The translations under genes were made by a program, and so were the position numbers. This document shows, piece after piece, positions 47,790-59,705 of a DNA stretch of 64,000 nt. The stretch spans positions 160,349,455-160,413,454 of the forward strand of contig CM062294.1 of the NCBI GenBank assembly GCA_031216915.1, read 5' to 3'. Position 1 is the first letter of the stretch. Every line of letters begins with the position of its first letter. The notes below the pieces were generated by a model that ran no database searches, was not told the origin of the DNA, and worked only from the letters and a program-made list of their open reading frames with translations. Source of the stretch: Pictodentalium vernedei. Taxonomy: Eukaryota > Mollusca > Scaphopoda > Dentaliida > Dentaliidae.

Positions 47790-49542
47790 TGTGCGATTAT
47801 AAAAATAAGTTGCATTTTTGCATACTAGACCTGCAGATACGGTGAATTACAATTGTCTCATCTCCATTAACTGTAAAGGATGTGTTAATAAAATTTTACT
47901 TACTTCTTTACATTAGCCTAAGTTTTGTATAAATGACTGTAGAATTTCCAGAAATAGATAGTCGTTTGTGGAGAGAATTGAAGAAAACCATTTACATCAC
48001 CACAACCTCTTAAACGACTGTTTTTGTAACGGTAGTTTAAAATAGATGTTAAGGGGGCATATGCCTTGTATATTTTGTCTTCTTATTATATAGAAATAGA
48101 TAAAGTTAAAACGGAACGTTCGACGCAAATCCTATACTAAGAGGGCAAAACATATGATGGCAGTCACTTGGACATATTTTTTTAGGCAGTCACTTGGACA
48201 TATTTTTTTAATGTCACAATAGCCCAAGCAGGCCATTGAACCAATTATTTGTACTGTACGGGAACAAGACGAAAGTGCCTAACTTTCACGCCGTAGATAT
48301 TCTGTACCAGGTAGAACGAAAACTCTAAAATGTATTCTCTGTCTATTTTCTCAGAAAATTGAAAGTTTGAAACTACAAAACGTACATTTTATATGTTTGG
48401 TTCGTTCTCCACACCACCGGCCACCCCAAGAGCGTCTCGACTATAATGAGTGCCCCACTCTACTATCCTTCCAGTTACCAAGTTAGGAGGGTGGTGGTGC
48501 TGGATCCTTATTGTGATACTTGATTAGACTACAGGAAGACAAAATATAAAAATGTTTTTTATTTCTACCTCATCCACTTCGGAAACTAAATAAATCGCAG
48601 AGAAATATGAGAGACAGAGACAGAAAAAAAATCTGCGCGGGGGTGGGGGGCGTCATGTATTAACTATCCGACACTATAAAGACATGTCTGCTGTCATGTT
48701 ATTTCTGCATCGGCTAAACAAGTGACACTATAGTGTTGTAACTCAGAGAATTAATATTCGACCGATATGAATTTAACTGCATGGGGCCAGTGGCGTATCA
48801 ACGGAACATATCGCCTCTGGCAAGCACTGAATTGCGCCCCTGGGACAACGTTCCATATATACCGAAGGCTTTTCCTATTTTTAGTATAAATGCTTGTTGG
48901 ATTTTCACGAAAAGAAAGTCGTTTGGGGGCAGACTAGAAGAAAACCGTTTATGTAAACACCACCTCTTAAACGATTGTTTTTTATAGCTGTAGTTTAAAA
49001 CGGATGTTAAGTGGACATATGCCTTGTATATTTTGTCTTCTTATTATACAAAAATAGATGAAGTGAACACGGAACATAAGTTCCAGTTCCTATATTAAGC
49101 AGACAAAACTTATTATGGCAGTCACTTGGACATATTGGTTGAATGTCGCAATAACTCAAGAATTCCATTGTACCAATTATTTGTACTGGACGGAAACAAG
49201 ACGAAAGTGCCTAAATTTCACGCCTTAGATATGCTCTGTCAGGTAGATCAAAACCTCTAAAATATATGCTCTCTCTATTGTCTCAGAAAATTGAACATTT
49301 GTAACAGGAAAACGTACAGTTTTATCTTCTTTGGTTTGTTCTCTCCACCCCCGCCTCAACCGAACCACGCCACCGCTATAATGAGTGTCTCATTCCACTA
49401 TACTTCTAGTTAGCGTTTGAGGGGGATGCTTTATCGTGATACATTATTTGACTACAGGAAGCCAAAATATAAAAATAAATTTTATTTTCTACGTCGTCCA
49501 CCTTGGTAAGGAAGTGAATAAATCTGAATAAACAGAAAGATG

Positions 49543-49594
<52 letters not shown>

Positions 49595-51317
49595 TGCGAT
49601 TATAAAAATAAGTTGCATTTTTGCATACTAGACCTGCAGATACGGTGAATTGCAATTGTCTCATCTCCATTAACTGTAAAGGATGTGTTAATAAAATTTT
49701 ACTTACTTCTTTACATTAGCCTAAGTTTTGTATAAATGACTGTAGAATTTCCATAAATAGATAGACGTTTGTGGAGAGAATTGAAGAAAACCATTTACAT
49801 CACCACAACTTCTTAAACGACTGTTTTTGTAACGATAGTTTAAAATGGATGTTAAGGGGACATATGCCTTGTATATTTTGTCTTCTTATTATACAGAAAT
49901 AGATAAAGTTAAAACGGAACGTTCGACGCAAATCCTATATTAAGATGACAAAACATATGATGGCAGTCACTTGGACATATTTTTTTTAATGTCACAATAG
50001 CCCAAGCAGGCCATTGAACCAATTATTTGTACTGTACGAGAACAAGACGAAAGTGCCTAACTTTCACGCCGTAGATATTCTGTACCAGGTAGATCGAAAA
50101 CTCTAAAATGTATTCTCTGTCTATTTTCTCAGAAAATTGAAAGTTTGAAACTACAAAACGTACATTTTATATGTTTGGTTCGTTCTCCACACCACCGCCC
50201 ACCCCAAGAGCGTCTCGACTATAATGAGTGCCCCACTCTACTATCCTTCCAGTTACCAAGTTAGGAGGGTGGTGGTGCTGGATCCTTATTGTGATACTTG
50301 ATTAGACTACTGGAAGACAAAATATAAAAATGTTTTTTATTTCTACCTCATCCACTTCGGAAACTAAATAAATCGCAGAGAAATATGAGAGACAGAGACA
50401 GAAAAAAATCTGCGCGGGGGGTGGGGGGCGTCATGTATTAACTATCCGACACTATAAACACATGTCTGCTGTCATGTTATTTATGCATCGGCTAAACAAG
50501 TGACACTATTGTGTTGTAACTCAGGGAATTAATATTCGACCGATATGAATTTAAGTGCAATGGGCCAGTGGCGTTTCTGCGGAACATAGCGCTTCTGGCA
50601 GGCACTGAATTGCGCCCCTGGGACAACGTTCCATATATACCGAAGGCATTTCCTATTTTTAGTATAAATGCTTGTTGGATTTTCACGAAAAGAAAGTCGT
50701 TTGGGGGTAGACTAGAAGAAAACCGTTTACGTAAACACCACCTCTTAAACGATTGTTTTTTATAGCTGTAGTTTAAAACGGATGTTAAGTGGACATATGT
50801 CTTGTGTATTTTGTCTTCTTATTATACAAAAAATAGATGAAGTGAAAACTGAACATTCGTCCCAGTTCCTATATTAAGCAGACAAAACATATTATGGCAG
50901 TCACTTGGACATATTGGTTGAATGTCACAATAACTCAAGAACTCCTTTGTACCAATTATTTGTACTGGACGGAAACAAGACGAAAGTGCCTAAATTTCAC
51001 GCCTTAGATATGCTCTGTCAGGTAGATCAAAACCTCTAAAATATATGCTCTCTCTATTGTCTCAGAAAATTGAACATTTGTAACAGGAAAACGTACAGTT
51101 TTATCTTCTCTGGTTTGTTCTCTCCACCCCCGCCTCAACCGAATCACGCCACCGCTATAATGAGTGTCTCATTCTACTATACTTCTAGTTAGCGTTTGAG
51201 GGGGATGCTTTATCGTGATACATTATTTGACTACAGGAAGCCAAAATATAAAAATAAATTTTATTTTCTACGTCGTCCACCTTGGTAAGGAAGTGAATAA
51301 ATCTGAATAAACAGAAA

Positions 51318-51367
<50 letters not shown>

Positions 51368-53093
51368 TGCGATTATAAAAATAAGTTGCATTTTTGCATA
51401 CTAGACCTGCAGATACGGTGAATTACAATTGTCTCATCTCCATTAACTGTAAAGGATGTGTTAATAAAATTTTACTTACTTCTTTACATTAGCCTAAGTT
51501 TTGTATAAATGACTGTAGAATTTCCAGAAATAGATAGTCGTTTGTGGAGAGAATTGAAGAAAACCATTTACATCACCACAACCTCTTAAACGACTGTTTT
51601 TGTAACGGTAGTTTAAAATAGATGTTAAGGGGGCATATGCCTTGTATATTTTGTCTTCTTATTATATAGAAATAGATAAAGTTAAAACGGAACGTTCGAC
51701 GCAAATCCTATATTAAGATGGCAAAACATATGATGGCAGTCACTTGGACATATTTTTTTAATGTCACAATAGCCCAAGCAGGCCATTGAACCAATTATTT
51801 GTACTGTACGGGAACAAGACGAAAGTGCCTAACTTTCACGCCGTTGATATTCTGTACCAGGTAGAACGAAAACTCTAAAATGTATTCTCTGTCTATTTTC
51901 TCAGAAAATTGAAAGTTTGAAACTACAAAACGTACATTTTATATGTTTGGTTCGTTCTCCACACCACCGCCCACCCCAAGAGCGTCTCGACTATAATGAG
52001 TGCCCCACTCTACTATCCTTCCAGTTACCAAGTTAGGAGGGTGGTGGTGCTGGCTCCTTATTGTGATACTTGATTAGACTACAGGAAGACAAAATATAAA
52101 AATGTTTTTTATTTCTACCTCATCCACTTCGGAAACTAAATAAATCGCAGAGAAATATGAGAGACAGAGACAGAAAAAAAATCTGCGCGGGGGTGGGGGG
52201 GCGTCATGTATTAACTATCCGACACTATAAAGACATGTCTACTGTCATGTTATTTCTGCATCGGCTAAACAAGTGACACTATAGTGTTGTAACTCAGAGA
52301 ATTAATATTCGACCGATATGAATTTAACTGCATGGGGCCAGTGGCGTATCAACGGAACATATCGCCTCTGGCAAGCACTGAATTGCGCCCCTGGGACAAC
52401 GTTCCATATATACCGAAGGCTTTTCCTATTTTTAGTATAAATGCTTGTTGGATTTTCACGAAAAGAAAGTCGTTTGGGGGTAGACTAGAAGAAAACCGTT
52501 TACGTAAACACCACCTCTTAGACGATTGTTTTTTATAGCTGTAGTTTAAAACGGATGTTAAGTGGACATATGCCTTGTATATTTTGTCTTCTTATTATAC
52601 AAAAATAGATGAAGTGAACACGGAACATAAGTTCCAGTTCCTATATTAAGCAGACAAAACATATTATGGCAGTCACTTGGACATATTGGTTGAATGTCGC
52701 AATAACTCAAGAATTCCATTGTACCAATTATTTGTACTGGACGGAAACAAGACGAAAGTGCCTAAATTTCACGCCTTAGATATGCTCTGTCAGGTAGATC
52801 AAAACCTCTAAAATATATGCTCTCTCTATTGTCTCAGAAAATTGAACATTTGTAACAGGAAAACGTACAGTTTTATCTTCTTTGGTTTGTTCTCTCCACC
52901 CCCGCCTCAACCGAACCACGCCACCGCTATAATGAGTGTCTCATTCCACTATACTTCTAGTTAGCGTTTGAGGGGGATGCTTTATCGTGATACATTATTT
53001 GACTACAGGAAGCCAAAATATAAAAATAAATTTTATTTTCTACGTCGTCCACCTTGGTAAGGAAGTGAATAAATCTGAATAAACAGAAAGATG

Positions 53094-53157
<64 letters not shown>
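53094..53157. repeat. (GA)n microsatellite, unit-specific length
   Basis: One of the recurrent GA tracts found once per 1.78-kb unit, here about 64 bp with one interruption. Siblings near 47762, 49540, 51320, 54900 and 56990 range from about 25 to 50 bp. Confidence 0.9.
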
Positions 53158-53159
<2 letters not shown>

Positions 53160-54895
53160 TGCGATTATAAAAATAAGTTGCATTTTTGCATACTAGACCT
53201 GCAGATACGGTGAATTGCAATTGTCTCATCTCCATTAACTGTAAAGGATGTGTTAATAAAATTTTACTTACTTCTTTACATTAGCCTATGTTTTGTATAA
53301 ATGACTGTAGAATTTCCATAAATAGATAGACGTTTGTGGAGAGAATTGAAGAAAACCATTTACATCACCACAACTTCTTAAACGACTGTTTTTGTAACGA
53401 TAGTTTAAAATGGATGTTAAGGGGACATATGCCTTGTATATTTTGTTTTCTTATTATACAGAAATAGATAAAGTTAAAACGGAACGTTCCACGCAAATCC
53501 TTTATTAAGATGACAAAACATATGATGGCAGTCACTTGGACATATTTTTTTTAATGTCACAATAGCCCAAGCAGGCCATTGAACCAATTATTTGTACTGT
53601 ACGGGAACAAGACGAAAGTGCCTAACTTTCACCCCGTAGATATTCTGTACCAGGTAGATCGAAAACTCTAAAATGTATTCTCTGTCTATTTTCTCAGTAA
53701 ATTGAAAGTTTGAAACTAGAAAACGTACATTTTATATTTTATATTTGGTTCGTTCTCCACACCACCGCCCACCCCAAGAGCCTATCGACTATAATGAGTG
53801 CCCCACTCTACTATCCTTCCAGTTACCAAGTTAGGAGGGTGGTGGTGCTGGATCCTTATTGTGATACTTGATTAGACTACAGGAAGACAAAATATAAAAA
53901 TGTTTTTTATTTCTACCTCATCCACTTCGGAAACTAAATAAATCGCAGAGAAATATGAGAGACAGAGACAGAAAAAAACTCTGCGCGGGGGTGGGGGGGG
54001 GGGGGGGCGTAATGTAATAACTATCCGACACTATAAACACATGTCTGCTGTCATGTTATTTCCGCATCGGCTAAATAAGTGACACTATAGTGTTGTAACT
54101 CAGAGAATTAATATTCGACCAATATGAATTTAACTGCATGGGGCCAGTGGCGTATCTACGGAACATAGCGCCTCTGACAAGCACTGAATTGCGCCCCTGG
54201 GACAACGTTCCATACATACCGAAGGAATTTCCTATTTTTAGTATAAATGCTTGTTGGATTTTCACGAAAAGAAAGTCGTTTGGGGGTAGACTAGAAGAAA
54301 ACCGTTTACGTAAACACCACCTCTTAAACGATTGTTTTTTATAGCTGTAGTTTAAAACGGATGTTAAGTGGACATATGCCTTGTATATTTTGTCTTCTTA
54401 TTATACAAAAAATAGATGAAGTCAAAACGGAACAAAAGTTCCAGTTCCTATATTAAGCAGACAAAACATATTATGGCAGTCACTTGGACATATTGGTTGA
54501 ATGTCACAATAACTCAAGAACTCCTTTGTACCAATTATTTGTACTGGACGGAAACAAGACGAAAGTGCCTAAATTTCACGCCTTAGATATGCTCTGTCAG
54601 GTAGATCAAAACCTCTAAAATATATGCTCTCTCTATTGTCTCAGAAAATTGAACATTTGTAACAGGAAAACGTACAGTTTTATCTTCTCTGGTTTGTTCT
54701 CTCCACCCCCGCCTCAATCGAATCACGCCACCGCTATAATGAGTGTCTCATTCTACTATACTTCTAGTTAGCGTTTGAGGGGGATGCTTTATCGTGATAC
54801 ATTATTTGACTACAGGAAGCCAAAATATAAAAATAAATTTTATTTCTACGTCGTCCACCTTGGTAAGGAAGTGAATAAAACTGAATAAACAGAAA

Positions 54896-54931
<36 letters not shown>

Positions 54932-56100
54932 TGCGATTATAAAAATAAGTTGCATTTTTGCATACTAGACCTGCAGATACGGTGAATTACAATTGTCTCA
55001 TCTCCATTAACTGTAAAGGATGTGTTAATAAAATTTTACTTACTTCTTTACATTAGCCTAAGTTTTGTATAAATGACTGTAGAATTTCCAGAAATAGATA
55101 GTCGTTTGTGGAGAGAATTGAAGAAAACCATTTACATCACCACAACCTCTTAAACGACTGTTTTTGTAACGGTAGTTTAAAATAGATGTTAAGGGGGCAT
55201 ATGCCTTGTATATTTTGTCTTCTTATTATATAGAAATAGATAAAGTTAAAACGGAACGTTCGACGCAAATCCTATATTAAGATGGCAAAACATATGATGG
55301 CAGTCACTTGGACATATTTTTTTAGGCAGTCACTTGGACATATTTTTTTAATGTCACAATAGCCCAAGCAGGCCATTGAACCAATTATTTGTACTGTACG
55401 GGAACAAGACGAAAGTGCCTAACTTTCACGCCGTAGATATTCTGTACGAGGTAGAACGAAAACTCTAAAATGTATTCTCTGTCTATTTTCTCAGAAAATT
55501 GAAAGTTTGAAACTACAAAACGTACATTTTATATGTTCCACACCACCGCCCACCCCAAGAGCGTCTCGACTATAATGAGTGCCCCACTCTACTATCCTTC
55601 CAGTTACCAAGTTAGGAGGGTGGTGGTGCTGGATCCTTATTGTGATACTTGATTAGACTACAGGAAGACAAAATATAAAAATGTTTTTTATTTCTACCTC
55701 ATCCACTTCGGAAACTAAATAAATCGCAGAGAAATATGAGAGACAGAGACAGAAAAAAAATCTGCGCGGGGGTGGGGGATGTTATGTATTAACTATCCGA
55801 CACTATAAAGACATGTCTGCTGTCATGTTATTTCTGCATCGGCTAAATAAGTGACACTATAGTGTTGTAACTCAGAGAATTAATATTCGACCGATATGAA
55901 TTTAACTGCATGGGGCCAGTGGCGTATCAACGGAACATATCGCCTCTGGCAAGCACTGAATTGCGCCCCTGGGACAACGTTCCATATATACCGAAGGCTT
56001 TTCCTATTTTTAGTATAAATGCTTGTTGGATTTTCACGAAAAGAAAGTCGTTTGGGTGAAGACTAGAAGAAAACCGTTTACGTAAACACCACCTCTTAAA

Positions 56101-56735
56101 CGATTGTTTTTTATAGCTGTAGTTTAAAACGGATGTTAAGTGGACATATGCCTTGTATATTTTGTCTTCTTATTATACAAAAATAGATGAAGTGAACACG
56201 GAACATAAGTTCCAGTTCCTATATTAAGCAGACAAAACATATTATGGCAGTCACTTGGACATATTGGTTGAATGTCGCAATAACTCAAGAATTCCATTGT
56301 ACCAATTATTTGTACTGGACGGAAACAAGACGAAAGTGCCTAAATTTCACGCCTTAGATATGCTCTGTCAGGTAGATCAAAACCTCTAAAATATATGCTC
56401 TCTCTATTGTCTCAGAAACGATTGTTTTTTATAGCTGTAGTTTAAAACGGATGTTAAGTGGACATATGTCTTGTGTATTTTGTCTTCTTATTATACAAAA
56501 AATAGATGAAGTGAAAACTGAACATTCGTCCCAGTTCCTATATTAAGCAGACAAAACATATTATGGCAGTCACTTGGACATATTGGTTGAATGTCACAAT
56601 AACTCAAGAACTCCTTTGTACCAATTATTTGTACTGGACGGAAACAAGACGAAAGTGCCTAAATTTCACGCCTTAGATATGCTCTGTCAGGTAGATCAAA
56701 ACCTCTAAAATATATGCTCTCTCTATTGTCTCAGA
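56101..56735. repeat. ~318-bp internal duplication / exchange junction
   Basis: The text from cgattgttttttatagctg to ttgtctcagaaa at about 56101-56418 is followed directly by a second cgattgttttttatagctg at 56419. The second copy carries gtcttgtgtattttg and agtgaaaactgaac, variants otherwise seen only in the unit near 50752-50850. The junction joins two different unit types. Confidence 0.85.
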
Positions 56736-57580
56736 AAATTGAACATTTGTAACAGGAAAACGTACAGTTTTATCTTCTCTGGTTTGTTCTCTCCACCCCC
56801 GCCTCAACCGAATCACGCCACCGCTATAATGAGTGTCTCATTCTACTATACTTCTAGTTAGCGTTTGAGGGGGATGCTTTATCGTGATACATTATTTGAC
56901 TACAGGAAGCCAAAATATAAAAATAAATTTTATTTTCTACGTCGTCCACCTTGGTAAGGAAGTGAATAAATCTGAATAAACAGAAAGATGGAGAGAGAGA
57001 GAGAGAGAGAGAGAGATGTGCGATTATAAAAATAAGTTGCATTTTTGCATACTAGACCTGCAGATGCGGTGAATTACAATTGTCTCATCTCCATTAACTG
57101 TAAAGGATGTGTTAATAAAATTTTACTTACTTCTTTACATTAGCCTAAGTTTTGTATAAATGACTGTAGAATTTCCAGAAATAGATAGTCGTTTGTGGAG
57201 AGAATTGAAGAAAACCATTTACATCACCACAACCTCTTAAACGACTGTTTTTGTAACGGTAGTTTAAAATAGATGTTAAGGGGGCATATGCCTTGTATAT
57301 TTTGTCTTCTTATTATATAGAAATAGATAAAGTTAAAACGGAACGTTCGACGCAAATCCTATATTAAGATGGCAAAACATATGATGGCAGTCACTTGGAC
57401 ATATTTTTTTAATGTCACAATAGCCCAAGCAGTCCATTGAACCAATTATTTGTACTGTACGGGAACAAGACGAAAGTGCCTAACTTTCACGCCGTAGATA
57501 TTCTGTACCAGGTAGAACGAAAACTCTAAAATGTATTCTCTGTCTATTTTCTCAGAAAATTGAAAGTTTGAAACTACAAA

Positions 57581-58801
57581 ACGTAGATTTTTCATGTTTG
57601 TTTCGTTCTCCGCACCACTGCCCACACAAATGCGCTACCGCTATAATGAGGTCTTACTCTACTGTCCTTCTAGTTACTATGTTAGGGGGGGGGGGGGGGG
57701 TCCTTATTTTGATACCTTTTAGATTACAAGAAGACAAAATATAAAAAATATATTTTATTTTAGCTCATCCACCTAGGAAAATGAATAAATCGCACAGGAA
57801 GATGGGGGTGAGAGAGAGAGAGAGAGAGAGAGAGGATAAGGATGGACGGGATGGTATTGTACTAATTAACCGACACTATATACACATGTCTGCTGTCATG
57901 TTATTTATGCATCCTTCTAGTTAGCACGTCGGGGGAGGGGATTCCTAATTGTGTTGCGAATATAAAAATAAGTGGCATTTCTGCATACTGGATCAGGGCA
58001 TACTGTGAATTGCAATTGTATTCTCTCCAATATTTGTTTATTTATTTATTGATGTTTAAGGTCACATATTTATGCACAATGGCTAATCATGACCGTGACA
58101 GTTTTACGGGTGGAGGAAGCCGGAGTACCCGGAGAGAACCACCGAGCAACGACGAGCAGCTGCCAGCTCCCCAACATCGTAATTCCGCACTGCAGCACAG
58201 GCAGGGTTAGATTGGTTGAAGACATGCGTACCATCGACGTGCAGTGCGCCTTAGTACACGGCGTCATCGTGCCCCCACACGGGCAATGGAGATGAAGTGT
58301 CTTGCCCAAGGACACAACGCGGTTGCCGCAGGTGGTATTCGAACCGAGGACCTCTCGGCTTGCAGCCTGCGCCTCTACCTACTGAGCCACCGCGATCCCA
58401 TTCTCTCCAATAACTGTAAAGCATGTGTTAATAAAATTTTACTTACTTGTTTACATAAGCCTATTTTTCGTATAAATGCTTGTTGAAATTTCATGAAAAG
58501 AAAGTCGTGTGGGGGTATAATAGAAGAGAACCGTTTACGTCAACACCACCTCTTGAACGACTGGTTTTTGTAGCTGTAGTTTCAAACGGATGTTAAGTGG
58601 ACATATTCCTTGTATATTTTGTCATCTTATTATACAAAAATAGATGAAGTTAAAACAGAACATTTGTCTGAGTTCCTATATTAAGCCGACAAAACATATT
58701 ATGGCAGTCACTTGGACATATTGGTTAAATGTCACAATAACTCAAGCAGACCTTTGTACTAATTATTTGTACTGGACGGAAAGAAGACGAAAGTGCCTGC
58801 C

Positions 58802-58847
<46 letters not shown>

Positions 58848-59217
58848 TACTAATTATCCGACAATATATACGCATGTCTGCTGTTATGGTATTTATGCAT
58901 CGACTAAATGAGCGAGACTACAAGTTGTTGTAGCTCAGGAAATTAATGTTCGACCGATATGAATTTAACTGCTTGGGGCCAATGGTGTATCTATGGAACA
59001 TACCAGCTGTGGCAAGTACTGAAATTGTGTTCCTCGGACAGCGGTACATATATACCGAAGGCATATCCTTGTAGTTAGCACGTTGGAGGGGAATATTCCT
59101 TATTGTGATACTTTATTAGACTATTAAAAGACAGAATATAAAAAAGTATAGTTTATTTTCTACCTCTTCTGCCTAGGGAACTGAATAAATCGCACAGGAA
59201 GAGGGGGGGGGGGGGGC

Positions 59218-59268
<51 letters not shown>

Positions 59269-59640
59269 GAGGGCGAGAGAGAGAGAGCACCTGCTAAATA
59301 TAACACGCCTTTGTACCAATTATAAAAAACTGGATGGAAACAATAAGAAAGTGCCTAAATAAATTTCACGCCGTAGATATGCTGCGCCAGGTAGATCCAA
59401 AACTCTAAAACGTATGCTCTCTCTATTGTCTCAGAAAATTGAAATTTTGTAACTGCAAAACGTAGAGTTTTATATTGTTTGGTTTATTCTCCCCGCCACC
59501 ACCTCACCCCAACAGCGCCGCCTCCACAATGAGTGTGTCGCTCTAAGATCCTTCAAGTTAGCACGTTACGGGGATTCCTTATTGTGATACTTCATTTATA
59601 AATCGCACAGGAAGAAGAGGGTCCCAGAGGGAGAGAGAGG
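57581..59640. repeat. Diverged trailing part of the 1.78-kb family
   Basis: Landmarks continue with lower similarity (tggcagtcacttggacatat near 58700, tatgaatttaactgc near 58958, gcatatccttgtagttagc near 59061), with GA and G runs at about 57816-57833, 58805-58844 and 59203-59286. The family fades near 59640. A SINE interrupts it at 58033-58399. Confidence 0.8.
58033..58399 (-). mobile_element. tRNA-headed SINE with 13-bp target-site duplication
   Basis: attctctccaata occurs at 58020-58032 and 58400-58412; removing the insert restores text found in sibling units (for example near 39270). On the minus strand the head begins gggatcgcggtggctcagta, with an A box in ggctcagtaggtagagg (about 58388-58372) and a B box in ggttcgaatacc (58345-58334). 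The body includes tccttgggcaagacac, ggttctctccgggtactccg and cttcctccacccgtaaaac, and the tail reads tgaccttaaacatcaataaa. It is the most complete tRNA-headed copy in the window. It is not a tRNA gene. Confidence 0.9.
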
Positions 59641-59705
59641 TTTTTAATATTTTTATGTTTAATTTCAATTAAAATGCAAAAAAACTGTTGTGATGTCACG
59701 CATGC

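Larger units (their letters stand above)
43461..57580. repeat. Homogeneous 1.78-kb tandem array, about eight units, tetrameric pattern
   Basis: The anchor atggggccagtggcgtatc (or variant) occurs at 43462, 45209, 46978, 48781, 50560, 52332, 54138 and 55910, spacings 1747-1806 bp. Each unit has two related halves: one with aaacgattgttttttatagctg and one about 0.8-0.9 kb on with aaacgactgtttttgtaac. Length differences come mainly from the GA tract and G/C runs. Alternating and four-unit variants show a higher-order period near 3.57 and 7.15 kb. Units also hold agtggcgt and acgccaccgct strings resembling DNA-transposon termini. I recognise no coding potential. Confidence 0.93.

Noticed and set aside
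45817..54955. Recurrent minus-strand frames with long Ser-Leu repeats
   Set aside because: They are translations of the (GA)n microsatellite and flanking repeat text, and their length tracks microsatellite length.
58334..58399. tRNA gene
   Set aside because: The A and B boxes are those of a SINE head followed by the shared SINE body. I see no sign of an independent tRNA gene with an acceptor stem and terminator.
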